NCBI GenBank assembly: GCA_011032825.1
Contig: JAADJZ010000022.1
Coordinates: forward strand, 186,001-250,000
Direction of reading: 5' to 3'
DNA from: Massariosphaeria phaeospora
Taxonomy: Eukaryota > Ascomycota > Dothideomycetes > Pleosporales
DNA length: 64,000 nt
This document shows, piece by piece, positions 53,697 through 64,000 of this stretch. The position numbers were made by a program, and so were the translations under genes. The first letter of the stretch is position 1. Every line of letters begins with the position of its first letter. The notes under the pieces were generated by a model. That model searched no databases, was not told where the DNA came from, and saw nothing but the letters and a program-made list of their open reading frames with translations.

Positions 53697-56600
53697 GGAC
53701 GGAGGGAGCTGGAGAAGTGGGTGTCGGCAGGCAACACACGATTCAATATGCTTGTGTTTGCGCGCGAACATATCACGATGGAAACCAAGGTGTCGGCATG
53801 TTGGAGCTTGCCGCGTACGTTTGGAGGTGGGCGCATACGGGGTTTCATGGTTGGTATTGTCTGCATGATGCAGTGGATTGTGGATCTTGCAGTTCGGCCT
53901 CATCATCAACGTACAGACACGCCAACAGTCTCTGGCGCACAATACTAGTGCCTTGCTGCACTGCACTCACCACGAGGTTGGGTCCCTGCACCCATTGCCT
54001 GGGACAAGAGTACCAAGCGAGTAATTGCACAAAAGGTTTTCTCTCTAAGGACGTATGGGGCAAAGATATCCGCACGCGCGCAGATCAAGGTCCGATCTCT
54101 GCTGGAAAAAGACGATTCTCGACCGAGTACTTCAGAATCAGACGATTGTTCAAGCACTCCATGGCGTACCTTAGCAGGCAATGAAAATATATTATCAGAT
54201 ATACCTTTCTTCGCCTTATACAAAGTATACGACATACATCCAGGTATTCTAGATGAGCTAGCGTACTCTCTGTCTTTGCGATAGTAGCAGTGAGTCTAGA
54301 ACTTCCCAAAGATATACATAGAAGCCAAGCTGACGTGCCTGTTTCACGGTAACATGACACCCACAAATCTACATGTCGTTCCTAAGCTACAGTCCAAGGC
54401 AACTCAATTCAGCTCGAGGATCCGCTAAGGCTGCGTGCTTCCTCTTTGTGACTGTGATACAGACGAGGACTATCTAGAGAACTTCGCATGCACGGCGGTG
54501 AGCACTAAGTGCGAGGAATTGCAGACCCAAGGCAAGGCTAAGGTCGAGCTGGCGGTAGCTAAAGTGACCCTCTTAGCAAGCACACTGTAGCGAATCACCG
54601 CCCTATCGAGCGTTAATCGAATCGCACACCAAGTAGTACCCGCATAGAACACCCATCACTCCGTAACCATGCACGACGTTAAACACCGCATATAAAACGT
54701 GATCGGAGGCTGTTTCAAGGTACACGACATAGAGTGACGCACGAACAAGTTAAACGACTCCCTGCTCTTGATCCTTGACAGGTCGGTTCAACTCCAGCTT
54801 AGTAGTGCAGCGGTCGTGCTGTGTTGTGTTCAAAATTCGAGAGCCCTTCTGGCCCTCTGGGTCTTATATCCAAATCTCACCTGATCGAGAGCCATGAATC
54901 AACAAGTTACGACTGATGAATTCTTAACCTAACAGGTATAAAGATTTTGGCTGCGGGTTGGGACATGAACACAATTTCCCAACGTGCGTGAGGCGAAGCA
55001 CGTTTGATTGGATGCGGGACGGCGGACTCTGTTGCGAACCCGTTGGTTAGGTGGTGGGATTCGTGAGATGCCTATTTTGGGGAGTCGTGCAGTGGAACAT
55101 GCACCGACTTGCCTGTCCTGTACCCCGAGCGCACGGATCCTGGGGCATTCGGAACACAGCCGAGAGGGTTCCGTGGTTGGGTTCGCGGTGCGACGACTGC
55201 TTCGAGCTTTCCGTGGCCATCTAGACGGCCGAGGGAGTGTTGGTGTAGCCAATGACGCCTCTGCTGGAGCACAAGGTGTACTGTAGACAACCACCTCAGA
55301 CCCGTGAAGAGGCAGTGTCCCACATACACAGCTGACACCTCGTCATCCGAAAAGCGATTCACACGAGTACGGCTAACGACCTTTATCCGCCCGGTACCAA
55401 GATAACGGCGGGGTTTGTGTTGAACGTTACACATCTTGCTCCGGAATCGCATCGCCTTGTGTCAGGATACGACAAGCTCATTATTTTGCGAGATATCTTT
55501 AGTTCCGTACGATTCGTCATGCACAAATTTGACAGAGCCTCCAGAACGTGTCGCTTCGGTTGTGGGGCGGCGGCTCTAAGCCTTCAATGGCGCACTAGAA
55601 ACATGCAAGCAATATAGCGCCGGCCATGGCGAACGCCTGAGGAAGCTTATCTTGCATCTAATTGGCACGGACAAAGCGACACATACCGAAAGGCAAAGAT
55701 AGGCGTTTCTGGAAATCAGCAAATCGAAACTAAGAGTAAATTGTTAGCTTGAGCCCGGAGCAAGTGAACAATTAGGCAGGCATCTGCATGTTGGGCGCTA
55801 TGTTTGGCGAGCTTATGGTGCATCTCGAGGACGCCGTACTCGAGAAAGCCCGCGGGAACCTGCACACCGCGTGGCACAGTGGAGTGGCACAGACCTAGAG
55901 CCTCGCCTCCCCTCCCGCAAGACATCGGGTGTCAAGCTTCTTTTGTACAATGGGATGGAGAGACGGGTCCTGAGGACAAACCATGCCCATAGGTATCTGT
56001 GAGTGTTGTCTCTTGGCCCCTCTTGCGCCATTCTTCCAGCTACTAGCTGCTTGCACAACCTACTCGCAGTGAGCTCCAGCGCTGCCAGGCTTTTTCTTTG
56101 TCTTTGTCAGATCTTCACTGGGTCGGTCGTCTGGCGCATACAGGCGGCCAACGTCCGATGAAGAAAGGGCCGAGGCAACGCATGCGCTGACTGTGAAATG
56201 AGAACAACAAGTTGGGTTTGCCGAGTAATGCCCTAGATAGGCTCAATAAGCGTTCTTGGGGGCGGTCCAAGAAGAAGGCGGCCTCAAGAGGGCAGGTGGT
56301 AGAGCGACACGAGGAAGTGGTGGGGGAACCACGAATCAGCTCACCATTGCTAGCGCTGGGGCGACTGGCCAGTGCGTACGTCTAGTGTACGATCGACCGC
56401 AAGAGCGACCCGCACCCGCACTGCACTCGCACTCGCGCACTCTGACCCCCTCATTGTGGTATAAGCTTCAGTATGCACGCGACAGCTGTTGTCGTGTTGT
56501 TGTACTGCGCTGGCTCCGTAGGAACGCTTTTGTAACTCGGGCTGTCGTAGCATGCACGTATATGAACTTCGTCCGGTGTCCGATTCGTCGGCCAGTCTGG

Positions 56601-57562
56601 ACCATCTTGGTGGCTGATGGGAGAGGCGTGGTGATAGCTTGCCGCACAGGCGTTCTAGAAGCCTTCCTCTTCCAGCGGCTTGACCGAACATTCGACCAAC
56701 AGGTGCTGTCACTGGCGTGTCGTTATCTGCCACTCCAGCTATCAGCCGTGCATCTACACGGGACAGGGATCGGTGGCCCAGCACGCCCAGGTCGCGCCCG
56801 TGGCACTTGGAGTGAGCTTGAGTAGAATGCCAATCTGGACACCCGTCGACTGACAGCATCCTGTAGTCTGAACCGGCAACGTTCCGCTGTCTGCTACGGA
56901 GTAGCAGAATGGTGGTGTTTGTGAGGTAGGCTGGAGCAACGTGTCAAGCGGCCGGGCCCCCAGCAGTCGTTTCAGCTGATGCGGAGTACCCCACGTCAGA
57001 TGGCCGCATCTGTGGTGCAACACCTTGTCAAGTGAGCTGTGCGCCCCTGTGCTCGGGTGCCAATCGTCGTCGTTGCCACCCCCCCTTCGGCGAGGTTGTG
57101 TATTGAGCTCTTATCAATCCCTACCGCTGTGAGTTTAGGCAATGCAAATTGATAGCGGCCCACCCCTTGCTCAACATACCGGGCGTTCAGATTTCGGAAT
57201 AACCGTTCCAGACACGGGCTAGTGAATGCGCGGTGCTCCCAAACCTGCAGTCTGCCTTCCCTCGACTAGTGGCGTGCTGGCTTAGCTTCAGATTGGCTGT
57301 CGTGCTGGGTAGCAAACGGAAGGGTCTAGGGTTGCACTGATCCGTGACTGAGTTGTTGGTCCGGCGTATAATAAAGCCCTTCCCTGTACCCACCTGCGAC
57401 TTTGCAGAGGATATTGCTCGTGTTCGTTAGATTGAGGCATCGCGTCCTTTCCCGCATCTCACTCCGTGGGCACTCCCTTGAAACTTCACAACTCTTTCCC
57501 TCTCTAGAAGCAGGCCGTCCATCTCGTCTGGAGCGAGACTTGTCGAAAAACATATCTTCGAA
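53697..57562. other. 3.9-kb gene-poor region
   Basis: The longest stretch without a supported gene. Overlapping frames on both strands are all under 190 codons, mostly without ATG, and show no motif. I saw no obvious terminal repeats, long direct repeats or transposase remnants by eye. It ends in a pyrimidine-rich leader upstream of the permease. Confidence 0.5.
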
Positions 57563-59417
57563 ATGGCGGATATCAATTACGAGAAGAATCAGTACGATGC
57601 CGGCCCTGATACGTCGCATACCGGCCATGCTATAAAGGATATCGTCGATCAGAAAGGCGCCGCTGCAGGCGAGGCCGCGGATGTGTATGGCGACGTGCAA
57701 ACGGCTGAGGAATTTGGTTATGTCCAACGAGGGTGCGTGTCCCCAAGAGAGTATTCCCTCTGTGCAAGACCCTGAACTGACATGTCGTAGTCTCAAATCC
57801 CGCCATATTCAGTTCATCGCTCTCGGAGGTACCATCGGTACTGGTCTGTTCTTGGGTATCGGCACTGCCTTTGCCAATGCTGGTCCTGTTAGCGTTCTTC
57901 TCGGATATACCATCACAGGTTGCGCAATCTTTGCTATGATGCAGGCTCTTGGTGAGATGTCAACATGGCTACCGCTACCGGGTGCTATCCCACAGTACTG
58001 CGCTCGTTACGCAGATCCCGCTCTCGGCTTCGCTGTTGGTTGGAATAACTGGTATCAATGTTCCATCACTCTATGTGCAGAGATCTCAGCTGCCACCGTC
58101 CTCATATCGTTCTGGGACCAGGACGAAAAAGTCAACCCTGCCGTCTGGATCTCCATCATCATCGTAATCATCGTCGTCCTGAACGTTTTCGCCGTCTCCA
58201 TTTATGGAGAAGCTGAGTTCATCTTCGCCAGTATCAAGATTATCACAATCCTCGGACTGCTTATCGTGGCCTTCGTCATCATGCTTGGAGGTGCCCCTGA
58301 TAAAGACAGGCGAGGATTCCGCTACTGGAAGGAAGGCGCAATGAAAGAGTACGTAGGCACAGGCAGCACTGGTCGCTTTACCGGGCTCTGGTCTACGTTG
58401 GTCAACGCTGCCTTTTCTTACGGGGGTGTTGAAATGGTTGCCGTTGCTGCTGGCGAAGTACGTGCCTCCGTTTGTCCTAGATATCGCTCTTTGCTAACAT
58501 TTCGTAGGCTGCGAATCCCAGGAAGAACATCCCGAAAGCCGTCCGTCGCGTCTTCTGGCGTATTCTGTTCTTCTACGTACTCGGATCATTCTTCATCGGT
58601 GTTACGGTCAGCTCGAACGACCCTGCTCTCACCAATGAAGATGCGAAAGGCGGCCAAAGCTCCCCTTGGGTCATTGCTTGCAAGAATGCCGGGATACCTG
58701 TCCTTCCTCATATTATCAACGCCGTGATCTTGACTTCGGCCACATCGTCTGGTAACGCTTTCTTGTACACTGGCTCGCGTTATCTCTTCGGCGTTGCGCA
58801 GAACGGCCAGGCTCCACGATTCCTCCTCAAATGCTCCAAGAGCGGCGTCCCGTACTATTGTGTCGCCATAACTGCATCCATCTCGCTGATCACATACATG
58901 AGTGTGTCCACAGGAGCCAATCAAGTGTTTTTGTGGTTTCAGAACCTTACCACAATTGCACAGTGCTTCACCTGGTGCAGCGTGTTGATCGCGTATACCC
59001 GATTCCAGAAAGCTCTTGTAGCACAGGGTGTTGATCGGAACACCCTCATCTTCAGGGCGCCGTGGCAGCCATACAGCTCCTGGATTGCCTTCTGTTACTT
59101 CGCTTTGTGAGTCTAGAAATTATCCTCGATTGGGCCATTGCTAACGATATGCTTGTAGAATCATCCTCTTCAATGGTTTCAAGGTTTTCACAACCACTCC
59201 TTGGGGGGACAAACAGCTTACATCCTTCTTTACCGCTTACATTGGAGTCCTGATCTACTTCCTCCTCTTTGTCTTCTGGAAGGTGTTCAAGCGCACCAAG
59301 GTCGTCGACCCAGCACACGCCGATATTTGGAGCGGCAAGGCCGCTCTAGATGCGGAAGTGTGGCCGGAACAAATTCCGAGGAACATTCTCGAGAGAGTCT
59401 GGTTCTGGCTTTGCTAG
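57563..59417 (+). CDS. Amino-acid permease (AAT/YAT family)
   Basis: Plasma-membrane proton-coupled amino-acid transporter of 564 residues. Exons 57563-57732, 57791-58457, 58508-59106 and 59159-59417; all phases fit. A hydrophilic N-terminus of about 55 residues precedes the signature first helix SRHIQFIALGGTIGTGLFLGIG. Further landmarks: GEMSTWLPLPGAI, ALGFAVGWNNWYQ, the KIITILGLLIVAFVI helix, the re-entrant region FSYGGVEMVAVAAGEAANPRKNIPKAVRRVFWRI (split by the 58458-58507 intron), and SGNAFLYTGSRYLFGVAQNGQAPRF. Twelve membrane segments are expected. The C-terminus ends ERVWFWLC; the Phe-Trp-Leu-Cys end is common in fungal members of the family and may be palmitoylated. Substrate range cannot be told. 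Confidence 0.95.
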
Positions 59418-60837
59418 AAGTCTCATGTTAGTATAGTTGTAATAGTATTCAGTCCACTGATCAAGCTCTTTTGATAAAATCGAAAACCCAATACCAATTT
59501 GCATCCTTCTAGTAGTCATATGAGGTCTTTCGTTGTTGTGGCCCTGAACCTCAATGTGGTACCCGCGATACCAATCCGCAAGAAGGCTTCGAAATGCGAC
59601 CAACTTCTTGTGAAGCCGCATCATGGGCCACACGAGTATAGTACTCGCCACCAAGGATCTCTGTGAGCGCAGTATGTTTCTAAGACGACATCCGCCCGGT
59701 GGTTGTGGGCTCTCAACCGGTTGTATGTTGTCGCCAGCAGGTCCAAGTGGTACAAGCCACTGCAGACGAGCTGTCACACTCTGAGCCCGTGGGTGATACG
59801 TGGTCCAAGGAGTCATCGAGCTGACGAGTACAAACGCGGCCACGTTTGATAAAGTATTGAGCGGCTGGAGATCCAACAAGGAGCGACCCATGACAGGTAG
59901 GCGCGAAGGTTCGCGATCGTGCAAGCGACAGACGCGACTCCGAAAACAATAGCACTAGCGGGTCGCGAATGCGATTGGTTCCTTTACGAGAGGACGTTAG
60001 ATAGCTTTCCAGGTTGGAGATGTTAGCCCCGCGGCTCGTCAACGGGCCAAGATAGAACCGGCGATCTGCGGTAAAAATGGCCAGCTATGTCGTGACTTGG
60101 TCGGCATCAGGTCTCTCGGGCAATCAATCGTGTAAACCATTGAAGCAATAAGCGTCATCCTGGTAGAAGACGAGTAGAGAGGGTTGTGTCGGACGGGACC
60201 GGACGCATTGGCGTTCCACGAACAGCCATCAATCCAAGGCTGGGTCGTGAACGTTCGGTCCCTGTTAGAGAAACACTACTGTGGGGGATGATGTGTAGCA
60301 AATGATTACCGGCCTTTCATTGAACGCCGCAAGTTTGGATGATGGAGTGGTGTGCGGAGTACGGAGTACTGAGTCAAAGATGAGTCAAGATGGAAGGAGC
60401 GATCGGCATACGCTTGTCTCTATCGGCCTAGCATTGTGTCTGCCGCCTACCGCAGCACCCCAACTGCAAAACGAAAGACCATGACTTCCAAACCTCATCA
60501 ACACTCAGACTGCGAGTTGTATGACATATTCATCCCATCTCCGAACGGCGCGCCTACATTGAGCCCGCCCGAGCCGTGACGCCTACACCTTATTATCGCT
60601 CTCCGGGGCAACAGGTCTTGTCTGCTGAGGGATCACTAACGACACTTCCTCCCTCTGGAATACTCTCCATTACTGGAGCTCAGGTGGCGCGGGTACGACA
60701 TACATGTCCAGGCCTATTTTTCGGGTCGAGAGTTACAGCCACGCCACACATTTGCAGAAACCGAGGCGTACCAATTGACGACGTCAGCCTACATTTAGAG
60801 CAAGACAAATAATCTACACCAGTGGCAGGTGCACATC
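59418..60837. other. Intergenic region; promoter of the Zn2Cys6 gene
   Basis: Contains a directly repeated CGGAGTA at about 60354-60371, giving CGG triplets 4 nt apart. No gene is supported; the minus-strand frame at 59346-59924 overlaps the permease end and lacks motifs. Confidence 0.5.
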
Positions 60838-63205
60838 ATGTCGCAAGACCAGGCAAGCGCGGCCAAACAGGTGGCCAAGAATTCCCAAGAGCAGCAACTC
60901 AATCGGGCCTGTGAACCATGCCGGCTATCCAAAGTTCGGTGCCTAGTCAATACTACATCTGCCTCTTCGCAATGTCAAAGGTGTGCGAAGGGTGGGAGAG
61001 CATGTGTGTTTGCACCACCTGCAAAGAGACGGCAACGAAAAAGAACCGATATGAGGGTGGCTGAACTGGAGAAAGAAGTCAAGCAGATGCAACTGTTGCT
61101 AAGATCCAATCAAATATCGCCCGTCCAGGGTAGCGCTGATGAGTCCATGGATGAGGAATCGGAGGAGCTAGAAGAGCAGGAAGATCCAACATATCAGTGG
61201 GACGTTAGAACGACACCTCCGGTAACTGCACCCCCATCCAGCAAGTGGCTACCTAGTCATGCTTCACCTAGCGATACACCGTCGGACTCCCTGCTCACCT
61301 CGGACGCCGACATCATTGACCGCCAGGTCATCACGAAAGAACTGGCCCAAGAGTTACTGAACATGTACCGGGACGAGCTCGCTCTAGAATACCCAGGCGT
61401 GGTTATACCAAAAGACTGGACTGCTAGAGACTTGCGAACCAGAAAGCCGGCTTTATTCCTAGCAGTCGTGGCTGCAGCATCGCATTCCAAGGGTGCGGCA
61501 TTATCCGACCGATTACACGAGGAAGTCATGTACTTTTACGCAAAATCCGTTTTCCTAAGAGGCGAAAAGGCACTGCAGTACATACAAGCATTACTTATCA
61601 CAGTAGCCTATTACACGCCTCCCAATTCTCCGGCACATCTCCAGATATATCAGCTGGGGAACCTAGCTGCAAGCATGGCGCTGGAGCTCGGCATGGCCTA
61701 CAAACCGCGAACACACGAACAGTTGCCCAAACGCGCGATCCGCGCCCTCCAAAAGATCTCCTCTCCTGAAGAGCTCCTCGAGAACTGCCGTACCATTCTC
61801 GTCCTCTACACCATGACTGCAGGGTAGGTAAACCATTCCAACCCCGTCCTGGCCCGGGCTACGCTAATTCGACCCAGCTTCGCGATGCGGTTGCGGAGAC
61901 CAAGCATCCTGAACTACAATAGCTGGATGGAAGAAGCGTTGTCGCTGCTCCAGAAGTCGCCGCTGCTGGACGACAGACGAGTAGTCGCGTGGGTCAAGCT
62001 GCAGCGCATCGCCGACGAAGCAAACACAGCCTTCGGCTTCGACGACGCCAGCACGAGCTTCAGTCTGTCTGAACTACGCCTTCAAGTCATCCTGCGCATC
62101 TTCGAGCGGAGAATGCAGGACTGGAAGCGCTCCATCCCGCCCGAAGTCCTGAACCGTAAGCCACCCATTTTCTCTGGTAGGCGCAGGAATAAAAGCCCCT
62201 GATTGGCTTTGCCCCCCTCACCAATTCCCAAATGCTAACATTTGCCCCCCAATAACAGTCTCCCTCGAAGTCGAACACTACCAAAACCTCATCTCCATCT
62301 GGGAATTCGCCATGGACGGCGGCCGCTACGACGCGCCCGACTTCCGCAACCGGCACCTCACGCTCCCCGCCCTCGACGACGACAGCATCCAACCCGAAAC
62401 ACTACTCTCGCGCTCAGCCCTCCAAATCAACGCAACGATCAAAGTAGTCAGCACAGCGCACTCGCTACTAGACTGCTTCGCCGCGCTGTCAGGCGCGCAG
62501 CTGCGGCAGACACCCAGCGCGCAGTTCGTGCGCGCCATGTACGCGCTGGTGGCGCTGATGAAGGCCGACTACGCCGTGGGCACCGACGCCGAGGGCATGG
62601 GCGAGGTGCTGGACAGCCAGAGCCTGAAGGTCGACTTCTACCTCGCCATGGTGGTGCGCAAGGCGCGCGAGGCGGTGGGGCCGCAGAAGTGCCGCGTGCC
62701 GTCGCACTGGCTGTTTGTGCTGGAGCAGAAGCTCAAGACGTGGCATGACGAGCACCAGCAGTGGCGCAAGGAAGGGCGGCATTTGAAGAGGCCGAAGGAC
62801 GATGGCACCACTGCTGGTCCAGGCACGTCGTCATCGTTCAATATTAAATCTCAGGACACGCCTGCGACGATACAACACCTCCTCTCCCTCGTCAAACCGC
62901 CCTCTTCGCAAACCCAAACCCAAACCCAGACCCAACTCCCCACATACACCATCAACCCCTACCCCACCTGGCCCTCCAGCACCGCCCCTAACACGAGCAC
63001 CTCCTTCGCCAGCCTAGACTCCACCATGGCCGTCGACCAAGCCAATTCAACCACCAACCTAGGCGACTTCTCCGACGCGTTCCAGAACGGCGACCTGTAC
63101 CTGTGGAACGAAGTCAACGACAGCATGGGCGGCTGGTTCCAGCAAGGTGGCGGAATCTACGGCGATAACATGGAATTCGGAACGTTTGGGGATCAGGGGG
63201 TGTAG
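60838..63205 (+). CDS. Zn2Cys6 fungal-specific transcription factor
   Basis: 736 residues from exons 60838-61823, 61878-62155 and 62259-63205. Start at the first ATG in frame (60838). The zinc cluster uses C25, C28, C35, C46, C49 and C56 (RACEPCRLSKVRC...CQRCAKGGRACVF), with a long ten-residue middle loop, as in the family around S. cerevisiae War1-like and similar drug- or weak-acid-response regulators. A basic linker (AKRRQRKRTDMR) and a short coiled coil follow, then an acidic patch. The central homology region has LQIYQLGNLAASMALELGMAYKP and SFAMRLRRPS-type helices across the first intron. The C-terminal tail has a Gln-Thr repeat and an Asn/Trp-rich end. The target pathway is unknown; no cluster of candidate targets is seen beside it. 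Confidence 0.92.
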
Positions 63206-63360
63206 GGCCGGGGCCCAATGTCGTCTACAAGGCAAGGCCATGTCATTGTATCATTTAATATGCCGACGTCAGATCGAAGAGGTCCGCTACAGGGCTAGCC
63301 AGAGTCGTATACCAAATCTCCCATCTACCCCACCCAGTACCGCTAGCCGTCCGCAACCAT
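63206..63360. other. Short convergent spacer
   Basis: Only 155 bp separate the stop codons of the Zn2Cys6 factor and phospholipase D1, so their 3' untranslated regions probably overlap. Confidence 0.6.
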
Positions 63361-64000
63361 TTATGTATAAACATCCTCAGTGAAAGCATTCAAACCGAAC
63401 CCCTCCTGCGCAATGTCTTCTTCCTTGAGAAAGAGCAGCGGCATTTCTACAAGTGTGCCCTTGACCGTACTGAGAATCTCCTTGACCTCGCGCACACCCT
63501 GTTCGCCCTGGCTGAAGTTCTCTGTAACCACATGGCCCACCTTGTACTTAGCCGGCGTCTTGTTATTCTTATCACCTTGCTCGGCAAACAGCCGTGAGTA
63601 GTACTCGTCATACTGCTTCCAGTTCCTAACGGCGTCAGAGGGGACAGGTTGGAACACCTTTGTGAAAGCTTCCGTATTGGCCTTGGCCCGCCAGTTCCAC
63701 ATAGACTGGAACTGGTCCGATAGCGGATCTGCGACTTGTCTGTCCTCCTCGGAGCCCCAGTCGTAGTAGTTGGGAGAACCAATCGGTTCGAAGTTGGAAT
63801 CAGGGCGATCCATTTGCTGCGGTTTTAACAAGCCAAGATGTTTCCGGAAGATCTCCCGGCGGAGGGAGGTGGCGAATCTAGAAGCACGGTAGGGTCGGCC
63901 GTCCATTTCCGAGTCGACCAGATCCTGATCTTGGACAATGATAGCAATTTCGGAATCATGATCGCCAAGTTGGGAGCGGTCGTTCATGTTTGCGGATCCA
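63361..64000 (-). CDS. SPO14: Phospholipase D1 (Spo14/PldA type), C-terminal end, cut by window edge
   Basis: C-terminal 213 codons of a PX/PH-type phospholipase D, which makes phosphatidic acid from phosphatidylcholine. The frame is open to the right edge. It starts just after the second HKD motif: GSANMNDRSQLGDHDSEIA is the conserved sequence that follows it, then VDSEMDGRPYRASRFATSLRREIFRKHLGL. The C-terminus has NWKQYDEYYSRLF and the final KGTLVEMPLLFLKEED...FTEDVYT. The HKD residues, the PX and PH domains and the start lie beyond position 64000. Confidence 0.95.
   Translation of the reverse strand, partial: GSANMNDRSQLGDHDSEIAIIVQDQDLVDSEMDGRPYRASRFATSLRREIFRKHLGLLKPQQMDRPDSNFEPIGSPNYYDWGSEEDRQVADPLSDQFQSMWNWRAKANTEAFTKVFQPVPSDAVRNWKQYDEYYSRLFAEQGDKNNKTPAKYKVGHVVTENFSQGEQGVREVKEILSTVKGTLVEMPLLFLKEEDIAQEGFGLNAFTEDVYT

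Overview
This is a stretch of nuclear genome from a filamentous ascomycete (Pezizomycotina; a Dothideomycete is my inference, not shown). Genes are mostly split by short introns of roughly 48-100 nt with GTAAGT/GTATGT-type donors and CTAAC/CTGAC branch sites. The families are typically fungal: Zn2Cys6 and APSES transcription factors, a FacB/Cat8 regulator, a DUF3431 protein and an Argonaute of the QDE-2 type. About 25 genes are supported on both strands, separated by 0.15-4 kb spacers with many simple repeats. I saw no rRNA, tRNA, CRISPR array or intact transposon. Exon coordinates were derived by reading splice sites by hand and checking that phases join; in the minus-strand entries they are listed in transcription order.

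Layout. 0-10 kb: a GH31 alpha-glucosidase cut by the left edge (-), an unrecognised multi-exon gene (-), a DUF1771+Smr protein ending in a CaaX box (-), the ER SNARE Use1 (-), a small conidiation-type protein (-) and a small secreted protein (-). 10-25 kb: a C2H2 transcription factor (+), a thiol-type glutathione peroxidase (+), a PP2A activator (+), an SLC35F/EamA-like transporter (-), an Mbp1-type APSES cell-cycle factor (-) and complex I subunit NDUFB7 (+), the last two divergent. 25.6-29.2 kb: an Argonaute (-) with an N-terminal CCHC zinc knuckle and RG-rich region, carrying one frameshift and one in-frame TAG. 30-40 kb: a DUF3431 membrane protein (+), an F-box protein (+), a short disordered protein (-) and the Elongator regulator KTI12 (+). 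41-53 kb: a FacB/Cat8 homologue (-), a SET-domain methyltransferase (-), the CDC14 phosphatase (+), a GAF-domain free-methionine sulfoxide reductase (+) with a start-codon-only exon and a 5-nt microexon, an F-box-like protein (-) and a FAM32A homologue (+). 57-64 kb: an amino-acid permease (+), a Zn2Cys6 factor (+) and the 3' end of phospholipase D1 (-), cut by the right edge.

The window is mostly housekeeping and regulatory (cell cycle: Mbp1, Cdc14; carbon use: FacB, alpha-glucosidase; trafficking: Use1, PLD1; redox: Gpx, fRMsr), not a biosynthetic cluster. The least ordinary observations are the damaged or unusually expressed zinc-knuckle Argonaute, the fRMsr gene structure, and the probable farnesylation signal on the Smr protein.
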